From Myxococcales bacterium 68-20 (GTDB lineage Bacteria > Myxococcota_A > Polyangia > Polyangiales > Polyangiaceae): a stretch of 64,000 bases of DNA. The number at the start of each line of letters is the position of its first letter. The first letter of the stretch is position 1. The stretch spans positions 1 through 64,000 of the forward strand of contig MKVQ01000019.1 of assembly GCA_001899635.1 (NCBI GenBank), written 5' to 3'. The position numbers and the translations under genes are program-made. This document shows positions 52,964-61,195 of this stretch, one piece after another. The notes under the pieces are model-generated. The model did not search any database, had not been told where the DNA came from, and worked only from the letters and a program-made list of their open reading frames with translations.

Positions 52964-53309
52964 GGCATCACCTTTCTCGTAAGAGCTCCCGACGACCGTC
53001 GTCGTGTGGCGCAAGGCAGATCAGTAAGCCTTCTCCAGCGCCATGCACCTCGAGGATGACGACTACGCGCGCGATGCCGACTCGTCGCAGAACCAGGGCC
53101 GCACGCGCGCTTCGTGACCGTGTCTCCCTGCCAGATCGTTCGCACATCGCGGCGCACCGACGTCGCCGCCGCTGACACGGATACGAGAGGCACACTCGCG
53201 AGCGCGGCGCACCGGGGGGGCGACGCTGCAGTCCGGAGCAGAAACGATTCGGAGGGCACCGTTCGTCGGTGATCTTCAATCCTCGAAGCTCAGCAGCTAG
53301 GATCGGGGC

Positions 53310-54380
53310 ATGGCGTTCCGGCTGGCCCCTTCCTGCCTCTTGCTCGGTGGCATCTTCGCCGTCGCGGCGTGCAACGCGATCACCGGGGCGTCGGATCTCG
53401 AAGCATCCGGCTCGCCCTCCGACCCGCCGGCGGACGGTGGGCTCACCGGGGACGCGGCAGACAACGGCGGAAACGGTGACGGCGACGGCGGCGGCGGCAA
53501 CGGCGCCGACGACGACGGCGGCCTCGGTGACGGTGGTGACGGTGGCCTCCTGGTCGTGGACCCGATCTCCCCGTCGCTCGCCTCGTGCGGCATCAACAGG
53601 CTCTGCATCACGAGCACGAACGCGTGGGTCCCCGTGCTCAGCGGCGGGTTCGGAAACTGCGGGGGGGAATGGTCGACGCGACGCGAATTCAAGGGCACCG
53701 GGGGCGGCGGATGCGGCTGCAACTGCGCGCCGACGTCCGGCTCGTGCGGAGACACGATCACCAGCAAGGACGGCGCAACGTGCGGTGGCCTCCCGACGCT
53801 CCACGACATCCCGGGTGACGGGAGCTGCTCGACTGCCCTCCCCGCGTTCGCGCTGCCCATCGCCTTCGGCTCGCAGCCGGCCAGCCCTCCGACGGCCTGC
53901 GCCGGAACGCCTATGAACAACCTCTCGCGCCCTCGCAACACGAGCGTCTGCGGCAACCCTACGACCACGCAGAGCGACGCATGCAAGGACGACGAGGTCT
54001 GCGTCGCCAAGCAGTTCGGCCAGCCCGTCTGCGTGATGCACGAGGGCGAGGTCGCGTGCCCGTCGCAGCTCCCGGTGCGCACCGTCCTCGGTTCCGCGGT
54101 CGACGACCAGCGCTCGTGCGGAGCGACGTGCACCTGCGAGCCGAGCCCGTGCAACGACGGAACGCTCCGCGCGTACAGCGACGCCACCTGCAGCACCAGC
54201 ATTCGCTCGTTGGACGTCGACGGCTCGTGCACGACGAACGGCGCTTCGCTCTCGAACGCCGCCAGCTACCGCTACACCCGGAGCAAGGGCTGCAAGGTGA
54301 AGGACGCGCCCGCGGTCCTGGGCAATCAGATCGTCACCGCACCCATGACGGTTTGCTGCCCCTTGGGCGGCGGCTTCTGA
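53310..54380 (+). CDS. Cys-rich lipoprotein with Gly-Asp linker
   Basis: A 356-residue protein: MAFRLAPSCLLLGGIFAVAACNAITGASD, lipobox VAAC. Residues about 35-85 form a Gly/Asp/Asn-rich disordered stretch. The remaining part has about 22 Cys (GGGGCGCNCAPTSGSCGDTITS; CGATCTCEPSPCNDGTLRAYSD), so a disulfide-stabilised surface protein is likely. No catalytic motif. It is convergent with the response-regulator gene, sharing a hairpin at the end. Confidence 0.75.
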   Translation: MAFRLAPSCLLLGGIFAVAACNAITGASDLEASGSPSDPPADGGLTGDAADNGGNGDGDGGGGNGADDDGGLGDGGDGGLLVVDPISPSLASCGINRLCITSTNAWVPVLSGGFGNCGGEWSTRREFKGTGGGGCGCNCAPTSGSCGDTITSKDGATCGGLPTLHDIPGDGSCSTALPAFALPIAFGSQPASPPTACAGTPMNNLSRPRNTSVCGNPTTTQSDACKDDEVCVAKQFGQPVCVMHEGEVACPSQLPVRTVLGSAVDDQRSCGATCTCEPSPCNDGTLRAYSDATCSTSIRSLDVDGSCTTNGASLSNAASYRYTRSKGCKVKDAPAVLGNQIVTAPMTVCCPLGGGF

Positions 54381-54385
54381 GCGCG

Positions 54386-54418
54386 CCGTTGACCGGAGCG
54401 CCGCCGCTCGGTCAACGG
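54386..54418. terminator. Bidirectional hairpin between convergent genes
   Basis: CCGTTGACCG and CGGTCAACGG form a perfect 10-bp stem with a 13-base GC-rich loop. The right arm overlaps the stop of the response-regulator gene. Confidence 0.65.
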
Positions 54419-55788
54419 ATGCCGTACTTCTTCAGCTTGTCGTAGAGCGTGCGGAGGCCGATGCCGAGCTTCGCGGCGGCGGCGCGGCGGTTGCCGTCGA
54501 CCTCTCGAAGCGTGCTCTCGATCGTCTGCCGCTCGAGATCGGCAAGCGAGCCGCCCTTCACGCCGGATCGTTCAGGCTCGGCCGCGACGGGCTTCGTCTC
54601 CGCACTCGATGATGCCTCCGTCATCGTCGACTCGAGCCAGAGGTGTGCTCTCCCGAGCACGTCGCCGTCCGCCAGGATCATCGCGCGCTCGAGCGCGTTG
54701 CGAAGCTCGCGGACGTTGCCCGGCCAGCTCTCCTCGCGGAGCTGATGCTCGAGCGCCTCGTCGAGCCGGGGCGGCGAGCGTCCCGCAGCGGTGGAGAGCT
54801 CCGCGACGAGCGCCCTCGCGAGCGGGACGATGTCCTCGCGTCGCTCGCGGAGAGGCGGCAGGCGAATCGGGAACACCGCGAGCCGGTGGTAGAGGTCCTC
54901 GCGAAACGTCCCCTCGCGCACCATTGCGCGCAGGTCGCGATGCGTGGCGGCGACCCAGCGTACGTCGACCTCGACGAGCTGCGAGCCGCCGAGGCGCTCG
55001 AAGCTGCGCTCCTCGAGCACGCGAAGGAGCTTCGCCTGGAGCGAGGCCTTGAGCTCGCCGACCTCGTCGAGGAAGAACGTCCCTCCGTCGGCGAGCTCGA
55101 TCCGACCGCGGCGCTGCGCGTGCGCGCCGGTGAACGCCCCCTTCTCGTGGCCGAACAGCTCGCTCTCGAGCAGGTGCTCCGTCAGGACGGCGCAGTTGAT
55201 CGCGACGAACGGCTTGTCCGCTCGCGGGCTCGTCTCGTGGAGCACGCGCGCCGCGACCTCCTTGCCTGTCCCGCTCTCGCCCTGCAAGAGGACCGTCGCC
55301 CCGCTCTTCGCGACCTTCGCGAGCGCCGCGACGACGGGGACCATGCTGGGCGCGCCGAACGTGAGCGTCGAGCGCGACGGCGGGGCATCGGCAGGGACGG
55401 CCAGCTCCACGCGGCGTCCGAGCGCGCCCTTCACGAGCTCGCGCACGGCGGCGGGGCTCTGGACCGGCTTCTGGAGGTAGTCGAACACACCGAGCTTCAT
55501 CGCCTCGACCGCGGTCGAGACGTCACCGAAGGCGGTGAGCACGATGAGCTCGACGTTCGGCTGCTCCGTGCGGAGTGTGCGGACGACGCTCATGCCGTCG
55601 AGCTTCGGCATCTTGAGGTCCGTGATCACGACGTCGAACGGCTCCTCGCGCGCTGCAGCGAGCGCAGCGGCGCCGTCGGCGACCTCGACGACTTCGTGGC
55701 CGTCGCGCTCGAGCGACTCCGCCAGGAACGAGCGCACGCCTTCTTCATCATCCGCGACGAGGATCCTTCCCGAGCGCTTCTCTTTCAT
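54412..55788 (-). CDS. NtrC-family sigma54 response regulator
   Basis: A 458-residue enhancer-binding protein with receiver (about 8-122, phosphoacceptor Asp57 in VITDLKMPKLDG, Lys107), AAA+ domain (Walker A GESGTGKE at 170-177, GAFTGA at 217-222) and a C-terminal Fis-type helix-turn-helix (NRRAAAAKLGIGLRTLYDKLKKYGIR). Phosphorylation by the adjacent kinase should allow it to open sigma54 promoters. Its start overlaps the stop of the kinase gene by 4 nt. By position it is the likely ligand of the GAGTGCGGA sites at 57176-57241. The set-up resembles ZraR, HydG-like or AtoC-like systems. Confidence 0.94.
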   Translation of the reverse strand: MKEKRSGRILVADDEEGVRSFLAESLERDGHEVVEVADGAAALAAAREEPFDVVITDLKMPKLDGMSVVRTLRTEQPNVELIVLTAFGDVSTAVEAMKLGVFDYLQKPVQSPAAVRELVKGALGRRVELAVPADAPPSRSTLTFGAPSMVPVVAALAKVAKSGATVLLQGESGTGKEVAARVLHETSPRADKPFVAINCAVLTEHLLESELFGHEKGAFTGAHAQRRGRIELADGGTFFLDEVGELKASLQAKLLRVLEERSFERLGGSQLVEVDVRWVAATHRDLRAMVREGTFREDLYHRLAVFPIRLPPLRERREDIVPLARALVAELSTAAGRSPPRLDEALEHQLREESWPGNVRELRNALERAMILADGDVLGRAHLWLESTMTEASSSAETKPVAAEPERSGVKGGSLADLERQTIESTLREVDGNRRAAAAKLGIGLRTLYDKLKKYGIR

Positions 55789-57080
55789 GATGCCTGTCCG
55801 CGGAGCCTCAGCGTGAAGAGCGCGCCACCTTCGGGGTGCGTCTCGCCCGTCAGGGTACCATCGTGTTGCTCGGCGATCCGGCGCGCGACGGCGAGGCCGA
55901 GCCCCGTACCGCGCACACGGGTCGTGACGAACGGCTCGAAGATCTCCGCCTCGGAGCCGGCCGGAAGCCCGGGTCCTCGGTCGCGCACCGTGAGGACGAC
56001 GTCGGCGCCCTCGGTCGCGACCTTGACCTCGACCGATTCGTCGGGCGACGCTTGCAGCGCGTTGTCGACGAGGTTGTGGATCGCGCGGGCGAGGCGTCCG
56101 GCATCGACCTCGACCGTGCGCGGCGAAGCGTCGAGGTCGAGCTTCACGCGCTCCTTGGCCACGTCGTCGAGCGATCGATCCAGGAGCTCGCGCAGCGTCA
56201 CTCGAGCGCGCTCGATCGGACCGTCACGCACGAAGTCGAGCAGCGTCGTCGTGAGTAACTCGAGGCGCTCGGCCTCCGCGACGACACGCTCGGCCTTGGC
56301 GCGCTTCTTCTTCTCGGCGGCATCCTCGAGATCCTCGACGAGGAGCTGCGCGTGCCCCTTGAGGGAGGCGAGCGGATTGCGGAGCTCGTGGGCCATGACG
56401 GACGACATGCTGCCGAGGGCAACGAGACGCTGCTCGCGCGCGGCGCGCTCCTCGAGCATGGCAAGGCGCCGCGCACTCCGCGACCAAGCGAAGGCGAACG
56501 CGAGGAGCACGCCTCCGGCGACAGCCGCGACCACGGCGATGCGCGTCAGATCGCGCCGGAGGGTCTCGATTACGGGAGGCTCGAGCTCGACGACGAGGAG
56601 CGCCACGCCCGGCGGACGCTCGGCCCGCAGCGAGAAATGCGGAGGCGGAACGCCGGGAACGGACGACGGGCGAGGGCCTCGACGCGGAGGAGTGAGCAGC
56701 CCGGTGACGCGCGCGCGTCGACCTTCGACCCGGGCCTCTCCGGGCTTCTGCATCACGGCCGCGATCTCCGCACGTCCCGCCTCCGCGACGGGGTTGCCTT
56801 CGCGATCGACGATGGCGACGTAGCGGAGGCCCTCGGCCGTGTGCGCGTCGAGCGCGCGCGAGAGCGCGGCCGCCGACGCCGGATGGGTCTCCTCCGCGAG
56901 ATCGGAGACCAGAGCCGCGAGCAACAGATCGCCCTCTCCGCGGATGACGACGTCGGATGCATCGGCGAGCGCGCGCTTCGAGGCGATCACGGTCACGCCC
57001 AGCGAGACGACCGAGAGGGCAGCCATGGCGATGCTCCCGCCACGCGCCCACGCCGACCACGAACGACGACGACTCTTCAT
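55785..57080 (-). CDS. Membrane sensor histidine kinase, partner of the sigma54 response regulator
   Basis: A 431-residue kinase. A transmembrane helix (about 14-33), an extracytoplasmic sensor domain (about 36-180; includes YVAIVDREGNPVAEAG, a PAS/Cache-like turn) and a second helix (about 181-199) precede the H-box VMAHELRNPLASLKGHAQLL with His231. N, G1 and G2 boxes of the ATPase domain follow (HNLVDNALQASPDE; DRGPGLPAG; GTGLGLAVARRIAE). No HAMP is clear. The arrangement is that of ZraS/AtoS-type kinases. The ATG at 57080 is chosen because the upstream extension would cover the divergent regulatory region. It overlaps the regulator gene. Confidence 0.92.
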   Translation of the reverse strand: MKSRRRSWSAWARGGSIAMAALSVVSLGVTVIASKRALADASDVVIRGEGDLLLAALVSDLAEETHPASAAALSRALDAHTAEGLRYVAIVDREGNPVAEAGRAEIAAVMQKPGEARVEGRRARVTGLLTPPRRGPRPSSVPGVPPPHFSLRAERPPGVALLVVELEPPVIETLRRDLTRIAVVAAVAGGVLLAFAFAWSRSARRLAMLEERAAREQRLVALGSMSSVMAHELRNPLASLKGHAQLLVEDLEDAAEKKKRAKAERVVAEAERLELLTTTLLDFVRDGPIERARVTLRELLDRSLDDVAKERVKLDLDASPRTVEVDAGRLARAIHNLVDNALQASPDESVEVKVATEGADVVLTVRDRGPGLPAGSEAEIFEPFVTTRVRGTGLGLAVARRIAEQHDGTLTGETHPEGGALFTLRLRGQAS

Positions 57081-57108
57081 GAACGAAAACGAACCCGGCC
57101 TGTGCCTA

Positions 57109-57123
57109 CCAAAGCCCGTGCCA
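57109..57123 (-). promoter_or_regulatory. Possible sigma54 promoter of the kinase-regulator operon
   Basis: On the minus strand TGGCACGGGCTTTGG has a perfect -24 element and correct spacing to TTGG, where the -12 should be TTGC. One mismatch at a nearly invariant base lowers confidence. The start would give a short leader (about 17 bases) to ATG 57080. Confidence 0.35.
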
Positions 57124-57175
57124 CCGTACGCGCACGCGAACGGAGCGACAACGCACGGCGAGGGCGCGCCCCGAC

Positions 57176-57241
57176 GAGTGCGGAGTGCGGAATCCGCACT
57201 CCATCGCCTGCAGAAACCGCAGTCCGCACTCGCCGCCGCCG
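57176..57241. promoter_or_regulatory. Four-copy GAGTGCGGA enhancer (probable response-regulator binding sites)
   Basis: GAGTGCGGA occurs at 57176-57184 and 57183-57191 on the plus strand and at 57193-57201 and 57233-57241 on the minus strand. The two central copies form a perfect palindrome with 10-bp arms around one base (57182-57202). The cluster lies about 75-140 bases upstream of the sigma54 promoter at 57317, the normal position for an NtrC-type enhancer, and about 53-130 bases from the minus-strand candidate. Confidence 0.75.
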
Positions 57242-57316
57242 GATCGGCCAGCGAGCTCAGCCATCGAACCACGGCAAATCGCGGGGAGAATCGGCGCGAG
57301 CGCCATCGAGCGGCGC

Positions 57317-57332
57317 TGGCAAGGGCCTTGCG
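57317..57332 (+). promoter_or_regulatory. Sigma54 promoter of the Spy-like lipoprotein gene
   Basis: TGGCAAGGGCCTTGCG matches TGGCACG-N4-TTGCW at all positions except C6 and the last base, with correct GG-GC spacing (-24/-12). Transcription should start near 57343, leaving a 76-base leader to the ATG at 57419. It is downstream of the GAGTGCGGA cluster. Confidence 0.8.
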
Positions 57333-57418
57333 TAACGGTCAACCATGCTCCGGACGACGGAGCGCCCCGCCCAAGCAGGCGCTGATGCGAAGCGCCTCCC
57401 ACCAGGAGATAGCCACCC

Positions 57419-58420
57419 ATGATCGCGTTTCGTTCGATGACTCTTCCGCTGTTTGCTCTCGTCGCCGCCCTCGCCGGTTGCAGCGCCGAGGCGGGTACGT
57501 CGGCCGGCGCCGAGTCCGTCGACGACGCCCGCTCGAGCATCGCAGCCGAGCAGACCGAGAAGGCCGATGGCCCGCGTGCGCGTGGCCACGCGCACGGAGG
57601 TCCGGACTTCCTCGTCCACGCTGCGCTCCGCGCGCCGATCAACCTCACGGCCGAGCAGAAGACGACGATCGAAGGCCTGCTGAAGGCGAACGCTCCCGAG
57701 AGGCCGCGCTTCGACGCAGCACGCGCCAAGACGCTCGCGGCGGCAATCCGGAGCAACTCCGTCGACGACTCGATGCAGCCGAGGCCGGACGCGAGCCACC
57801 GCGAGGCGCGCATCGCCGCCTCTGCAAAGGTACTCGCAACGCTCCACGACACGCTCACCGCCGAGCAGCGCGTCGCGCTCGTCGACAGCATCAACAAGCG
57901 CGGCTCGGCGCATGGCGAGCACGGCGCGAAGCGCGGTGGCGAGCGTGGAAAACGTGGCGAGCACGGCGAGCGCGGGCCGCGACGTGGTGGCGAGGGTCAC
58001 TTCCGGGGACCGGGCGGCCCCGGCGGCATGCCGATGCACCTCCTCGCGGGCCTCGACCTGACGCAGGAGCAGAAGGACGCCATCAAGACGAAGCTCGAGG
58101 CGCAGCGGCCGGCGAAGCCGACGGAGGAGCAGCGCGAGGCGATGAAGGCGAAGTTCGAGTCGATGCGCTCCGAGATGCAGGCGAAGCTCGAGAGCTTCAA
58201 GGGCGACACGTTCGACGCGACCGCCTTCGTCACGCCGTCGAAGGAGCTCGCAGGTCCTCGGGACGGCGCGATGAACCGGGTGAACCACCTCGCGGTCATC
58301 ACGTCGGTCCTGACCCCCGCGCAGCGTGAGGCCCTGGCCGCGCGCATCGAGCAGGGACCGCCGGCGGAGCATGCACGGACGAAGGCGCCGCAGGTGAACG
58401 CCCCGCAGCTCGCGAAGTGA
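57419..58420 (+). CDS. Spy/ZraP-like lipoprotein with duplicated LTxxQ domains
   Basis: A 333-residue protein. The signal peptide ends in AALAGC (Cys21 lipidation). Four LTxxQ-type motifs are present: LTAEQ at 76-80 and 146-150, LTQEQ at 214-218 and LTPAQ at 298-302. Spy, CpxP and ZraP have two LTxxQ motifs each, so this looks like two such domains in tandem. A Gly/His/Arg/Glu-rich linker (about 163-203, e.g. GEHGERGPRRGG) could bind metal. By family it is a periplasmic chaperone or stress sensor that may damp the kinase. AGGAG precedes the ATG. It is transcribed, by inference, from the sigma54 promoter and terminated at 58473. Confidence 0.85.
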   Translation: MIAFRSMTLPLFALVAALAGCSAEAGTSAGAESVDDARSSIAAEQTEKADGPRARGHAHGGPDFLVHAALRAPINLTAEQKTTIEGLLKANAPERPRFDAARAKTLAAAIRSNSVDDSMQPRPDASHREARIAASAKVLATLHDTLTAEQRVALVDSINKRGSAHGEHGAKRGGERGKRGEHGERGPRRGGEGHFRGPGGPGGMPMHLLAGLDLTQEQKDAIKTKLEAQRPAKPTEEQREAMKAKFESMRSEMQAKLESFKGDTFDATAFVTPSKELAGPRDGAMNRVNHLAVITSVLTPAQREALAARIEQGPPAEHARTKAPQVNAPQLAK

Positions 58421-58472
58421 CCGCGTAGTCACAGAGCGAGCGCGGAGAGCGCGGAGAGCACGGCAAGCGGAT

Positions 58473-58510
58473 GGCGGCGGGCGTGATGGATTGCCATCGC
58501 GCCCGCCGCC
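58473..58510. terminator. Strong hairpin after the Spy-like gene
   Basis: A 17-bp stem (one T-G pair) formed by GGCGGCGGGCGTGATGG and CCATCGCGCCCGCCGCC with tetraloop ATTG, followed by GTTCTCG. It lies 52 bases after the Spy-like stop codon. Confidence 0.8.
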
Positions 58511-58551
58511 GTTCTCGCACGCGCGAGCGCGGTCATGGTAAGCGTCCGCCG

Positions 58552-59343
58552 ATGACGACGCCCCGATTCGTAGTGCGAACGATCGACGAGCTGACGACCG
58601 AGGACGAGGCGTCGTTTCGTCACGTCGCTCTCTACGGCGACCTGAAGGACGTCCTTCGCCGCGACAAGTACACCTTCCGCGTCTTGCCGGAGGCCTCGTC
58701 CGGCCGCTGGGACCGGGCGCTCCTCTTGAACCTCACCTTCTGGGGAGCCAACGCCGGCGGTGATGTCCTCGTCGACGACACCCTGCCCGCCGACGTCGTC
58801 GCTCACGCGGCGTGGCATCACCTCGCCGCGAAGGCACTCGCCGAGGGCCCCGGCGTGCCGCTCACCGCGGACGCATTGTTCCTCGGCGAATCGATCGCAA
58901 GCGCGTTCGATGTCTACCTGGTCGGCCGGCTCCTCGGTCACGCGCCCAAGTCGTCCTTCCTGGCGACTCAAGTGCCCGCGATGGCGGACTCCGCGCTCGC
59001 AGCCGGCGCGTCGGAGGACGACTTCGACGCGCTGCTTCAAGGCATCGCGGACGATCCGGATCGCGCCTTTGAAGACCTCCGTGAGCTGCTCTTCGATGCG
59101 ACCACGGCCCTCACGGCATGCAGCGGCGCGGACGACGCGCTCGCCGTGCTCGAGGGCTTCGACGAGCACCGGTTTGCGCCGCTCCTTCATCACTACGAGC
59201 TCTCGAACTGGGTGCTCTACGCGCGCGCGTACGGGAAGGGCGGCCTCGAGCCGGACGAGCGTGCCCGCGTGATCGATCGCGAGCTTCGTCAGGCGGACGG
59301 CGCGGTCGACTGGCTCGCATCGAAGTGGCTCGGAAACCGCTGA
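58552..59343 (+). CDS. Conserved helical protein of unknown function
   Basis: A 263-residue cytoplasmic protein starting MTTPRFVVRTIDELTTEDEASFRHVALYGDL. It is mostly helical, with a possible metal site HAAWHHLAAKAL (three His within a helix) followed by ALFLGESIASAFDVYLVGRLLGHAPKSSF, which resembles a gluzincin-like HxxxH pattern with a downstream Glu. No hydrolase family is recognised with certainty. It lies after the strong terminator, so it is transcribed separately from the Spy-like gene. The frame extends back to 58471, but that segment is the hairpin. Confidence 0.65.
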   Translation: MTTPRFVVRTIDELTTEDEASFRHVALYGDLKDVLRRDKYTFRVLPEASSGRWDRALLLNLTFWGANAGGDVLVDDTLPADVVAHAAWHHLAAKALAEGPGVPLTADALFLGESIASAFDVYLVGRLLGHAPKSSFLATQVPAMADSALAAGASEDDFDALLQGIADDPDRAFEDLRELLFDATTALTACSGADDALAVLEGFDEHRFAPLLHHYELSNWVLYARAYGKGGLEPDERARVIDRELRQADGAVDWLASKWLGNR

Positions 59344-59460
59344 GCGGGGTCCGGGCGATCCGGGTGCCAGGTCGGATTCCAGCCCCGAGCGTGGGTCCGG
59401 GGCGCGATGACGTCGCTCGATTTGCCGGCGCCGAGCTTCGGTGAGCGTATTCTATCTGCG

Positions 59461-61158
59461 ATGGGTCGATTCGCTGGCGGCTTGCTCCTCGCTGCGCTCG
59501 CTTCACTCACCTTCGCCGCTTGCTCGACCGAAGACGTCGATGACGCCGCCAAGGACGCCATCCCGTCCGGAAACCCGAACGGGAAAGACGACGGCTCCGC
59601 GTGCGCGAAGGGCTTCGACTGCAAGTCGGGCGTGTGCACCTCCGGCGCGTGTGCGGTACCGACCTCCTCGGACGGAGTCCGCAACGGGCAAGAGACGGGG
59701 CTCGACTGCGGCGGCCCCGACGCGCCCACATGCGCCGGCGGGCAGCCGTGCAAGGTCGACAGCGACTGCACGAGCAACGAGTGCACGGGCGGCAAGTGCG
59801 CGGGCTCTCCGACCGCCCCTCCCGCGACGAGCACCGACGGGATCAAGAACGGCGACGAGACCGACATCGACTGCGGCGGCACGAAGACGAACGCCCCGCG
59901 ATGCGGCACGGACAAGGGCTGCAACGTCGCCGACGACTGCGAGAGCAAGGTCTGCTCGGCGTCGAAGAAGTGCGCTGCGCCGTCGGCGACGGACAAGGTC
60001 CAGAACGGCGACGAGACCGACGTCGACTGCGGCGGTGCGAGCACCGGCGCGCCGCGATGTGCGGCCGGCAAAGGGTGCGTCGCGCACTCGGACTGCGCCT
60101 CCGACGGCTGCGATGTTCAGAAGAAGTGCGCCGTCAGCCGGAGCTGCACGCAGACGAACGGCGGGCTCACGTGCGGGAGCGGAGAGGTCGGCGCCGCAAA
60201 CGCGAAGCACGAGAGCTGTTGTATCGCGCTGCCGATCCCCGGCTCTGCGACGCGGCTCGACAAGTACAAGACGACCGCGGGCCGGATGCGCGCCTTCATC
60301 GAGCGCGTGAATGGCAACGTCCTCGGCTGGTACGAGGCCACCAAGGGCACGCTCTCCCAGACCGCGCGCGACCAGATCGAGCCCTTCAAGACGAACCTGC
60401 CGAGCGACCTCAAGAGCTACCCGCTCGGCGCCAACTACCAGCTCGGCGGCTTGAGCATCCTTCCCGATCGCCCGAGCACCTCACAGGGCTGTTACGTCGG
60501 CAACGCTGGCGACCAAGCCAACGGCGCGCACACGTACTGGACCGACACGCTCATGGGCGAGGACCGCCCGTTCGATCAGGCATTCCTCGATCGGCTCCCG
60601 CTCAACTGCGTTCCCTACCCGCTCGCCGCGGCCTTCTGCGCCTGGGACGGCGGTCGACTCCAGACTTGGGAGGAGAACTCGGCGGCGTTCGGTCCTGGCA
60701 ACTATCCGTGGGGCAACGCTCCCGTCGCCGGCGGCTTCAGCGAAGTGAACGGCATGTGGACCCAGGTCGGCCCGGCTCACGTCGTCGAGGGTCAGGGCAT
60801 CGCGCCATGCCCGGGCTGTGACATCACGCGGATGAACTGGGCGAGCAACTACCAGAACCCGCCGGGCGGCGTCCCCGCGAAGGAGTGGGACTACGCCTAC
60901 TTCATCAGCGCGCCGGGACGCTTCCCGGCCGACGTGGGCGCCGGCGGCCACATGGACCTCGGCGGGATCATGATGGAGCTGACCGCCTCGCCGGGCGTCA
61001 CCTACCCCGGCGAGCCTGGGACCGATCCCAAGTACGGCGCGATGGTCCGCTGGTCGCGCGCGGGCTCTTGGGAAGTGCATCAGGTCAACTACACGCGCTG
61101 GCAGTTCGCGGTCATGACCAAGTACGGCAAGACCGGAATGCGCTGCGCTCGCGATTGA
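59461..61158 (+). CDS. Lipoprotein with Cys-rich repeats and a C-terminal FGE-sulfatase-like domain
   Basis: A 565-residue protein. The signal ends in LTFAACSTED (lipobox). Three to four repeats of the type GVRNGQETGLDCGGPDAPTC/KVQNGDETDVDCGG (about 35-215) form a Cys-rich stalk. The C-terminal half (about 240-565) resembles the formylglycine-generating-enzyme/SUMF1 lectin-like fold: MRAFIERVNGN, PLNCVPYPLAAAFCAWDGGRLQTWEENSAAFGPGNYPWGN, and the closing KTGMRCARD. The fold has roles from enzyme to sugar-binding. True FGE needs a Cys pair near the end; only one is obvious, so a binding role is more likely. It is probably exported and surface-anchored. Confidence 0.8.
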   Translation: MGRFAGGLLLAALASLTFAACSTEDVDDAAKDAIPSGNPNGKDDGSACAKGFDCKSGVCTSGACAVPTSSDGVRNGQETGLDCGGPDAPTCAGGQPCKVDSDCTSNECTGGKCAGSPTAPPATSTDGIKNGDETDIDCGGTKTNAPRCGTDKGCNVADDCESKVCSASKKCAAPSATDKVQNGDETDVDCGGASTGAPRCAAGKGCVAHSDCASDGCDVQKKCAVSRSCTQTNGGLTCGSGEVGAANAKHESCCIALPIPGSATRLDKYKTTAGRMRAFIERVNGNVLGWYEATKGTLSQTARDQIEPFKTNLPSDLKSYPLGANYQLGGLSILPDRPSTSQGCYVGNAGDQANGAHTYWTDTLMGEDRPFDQAFLDRLPLNCVPYPLAAAFCAWDGGRLQTWEENSAAFGPGNYPWGNAPVAGGFSEVNGMWTQVGPAHVVEGQGIAPCPGCDITRMNWASNYQNPPGGVPAKEWDYAYFISAPGRFPADVGAGGHMDLGGIMMELTASPGVTYPGEPGTDPKYGAMVRWSRAGSWEVHQVNYTRWQFAVMTKYGKTGMRCARD

Positions 61159-61195
61159 CGGCAGCGGCAGCCCGAGCGCGCTATGGTGCGCGCCA

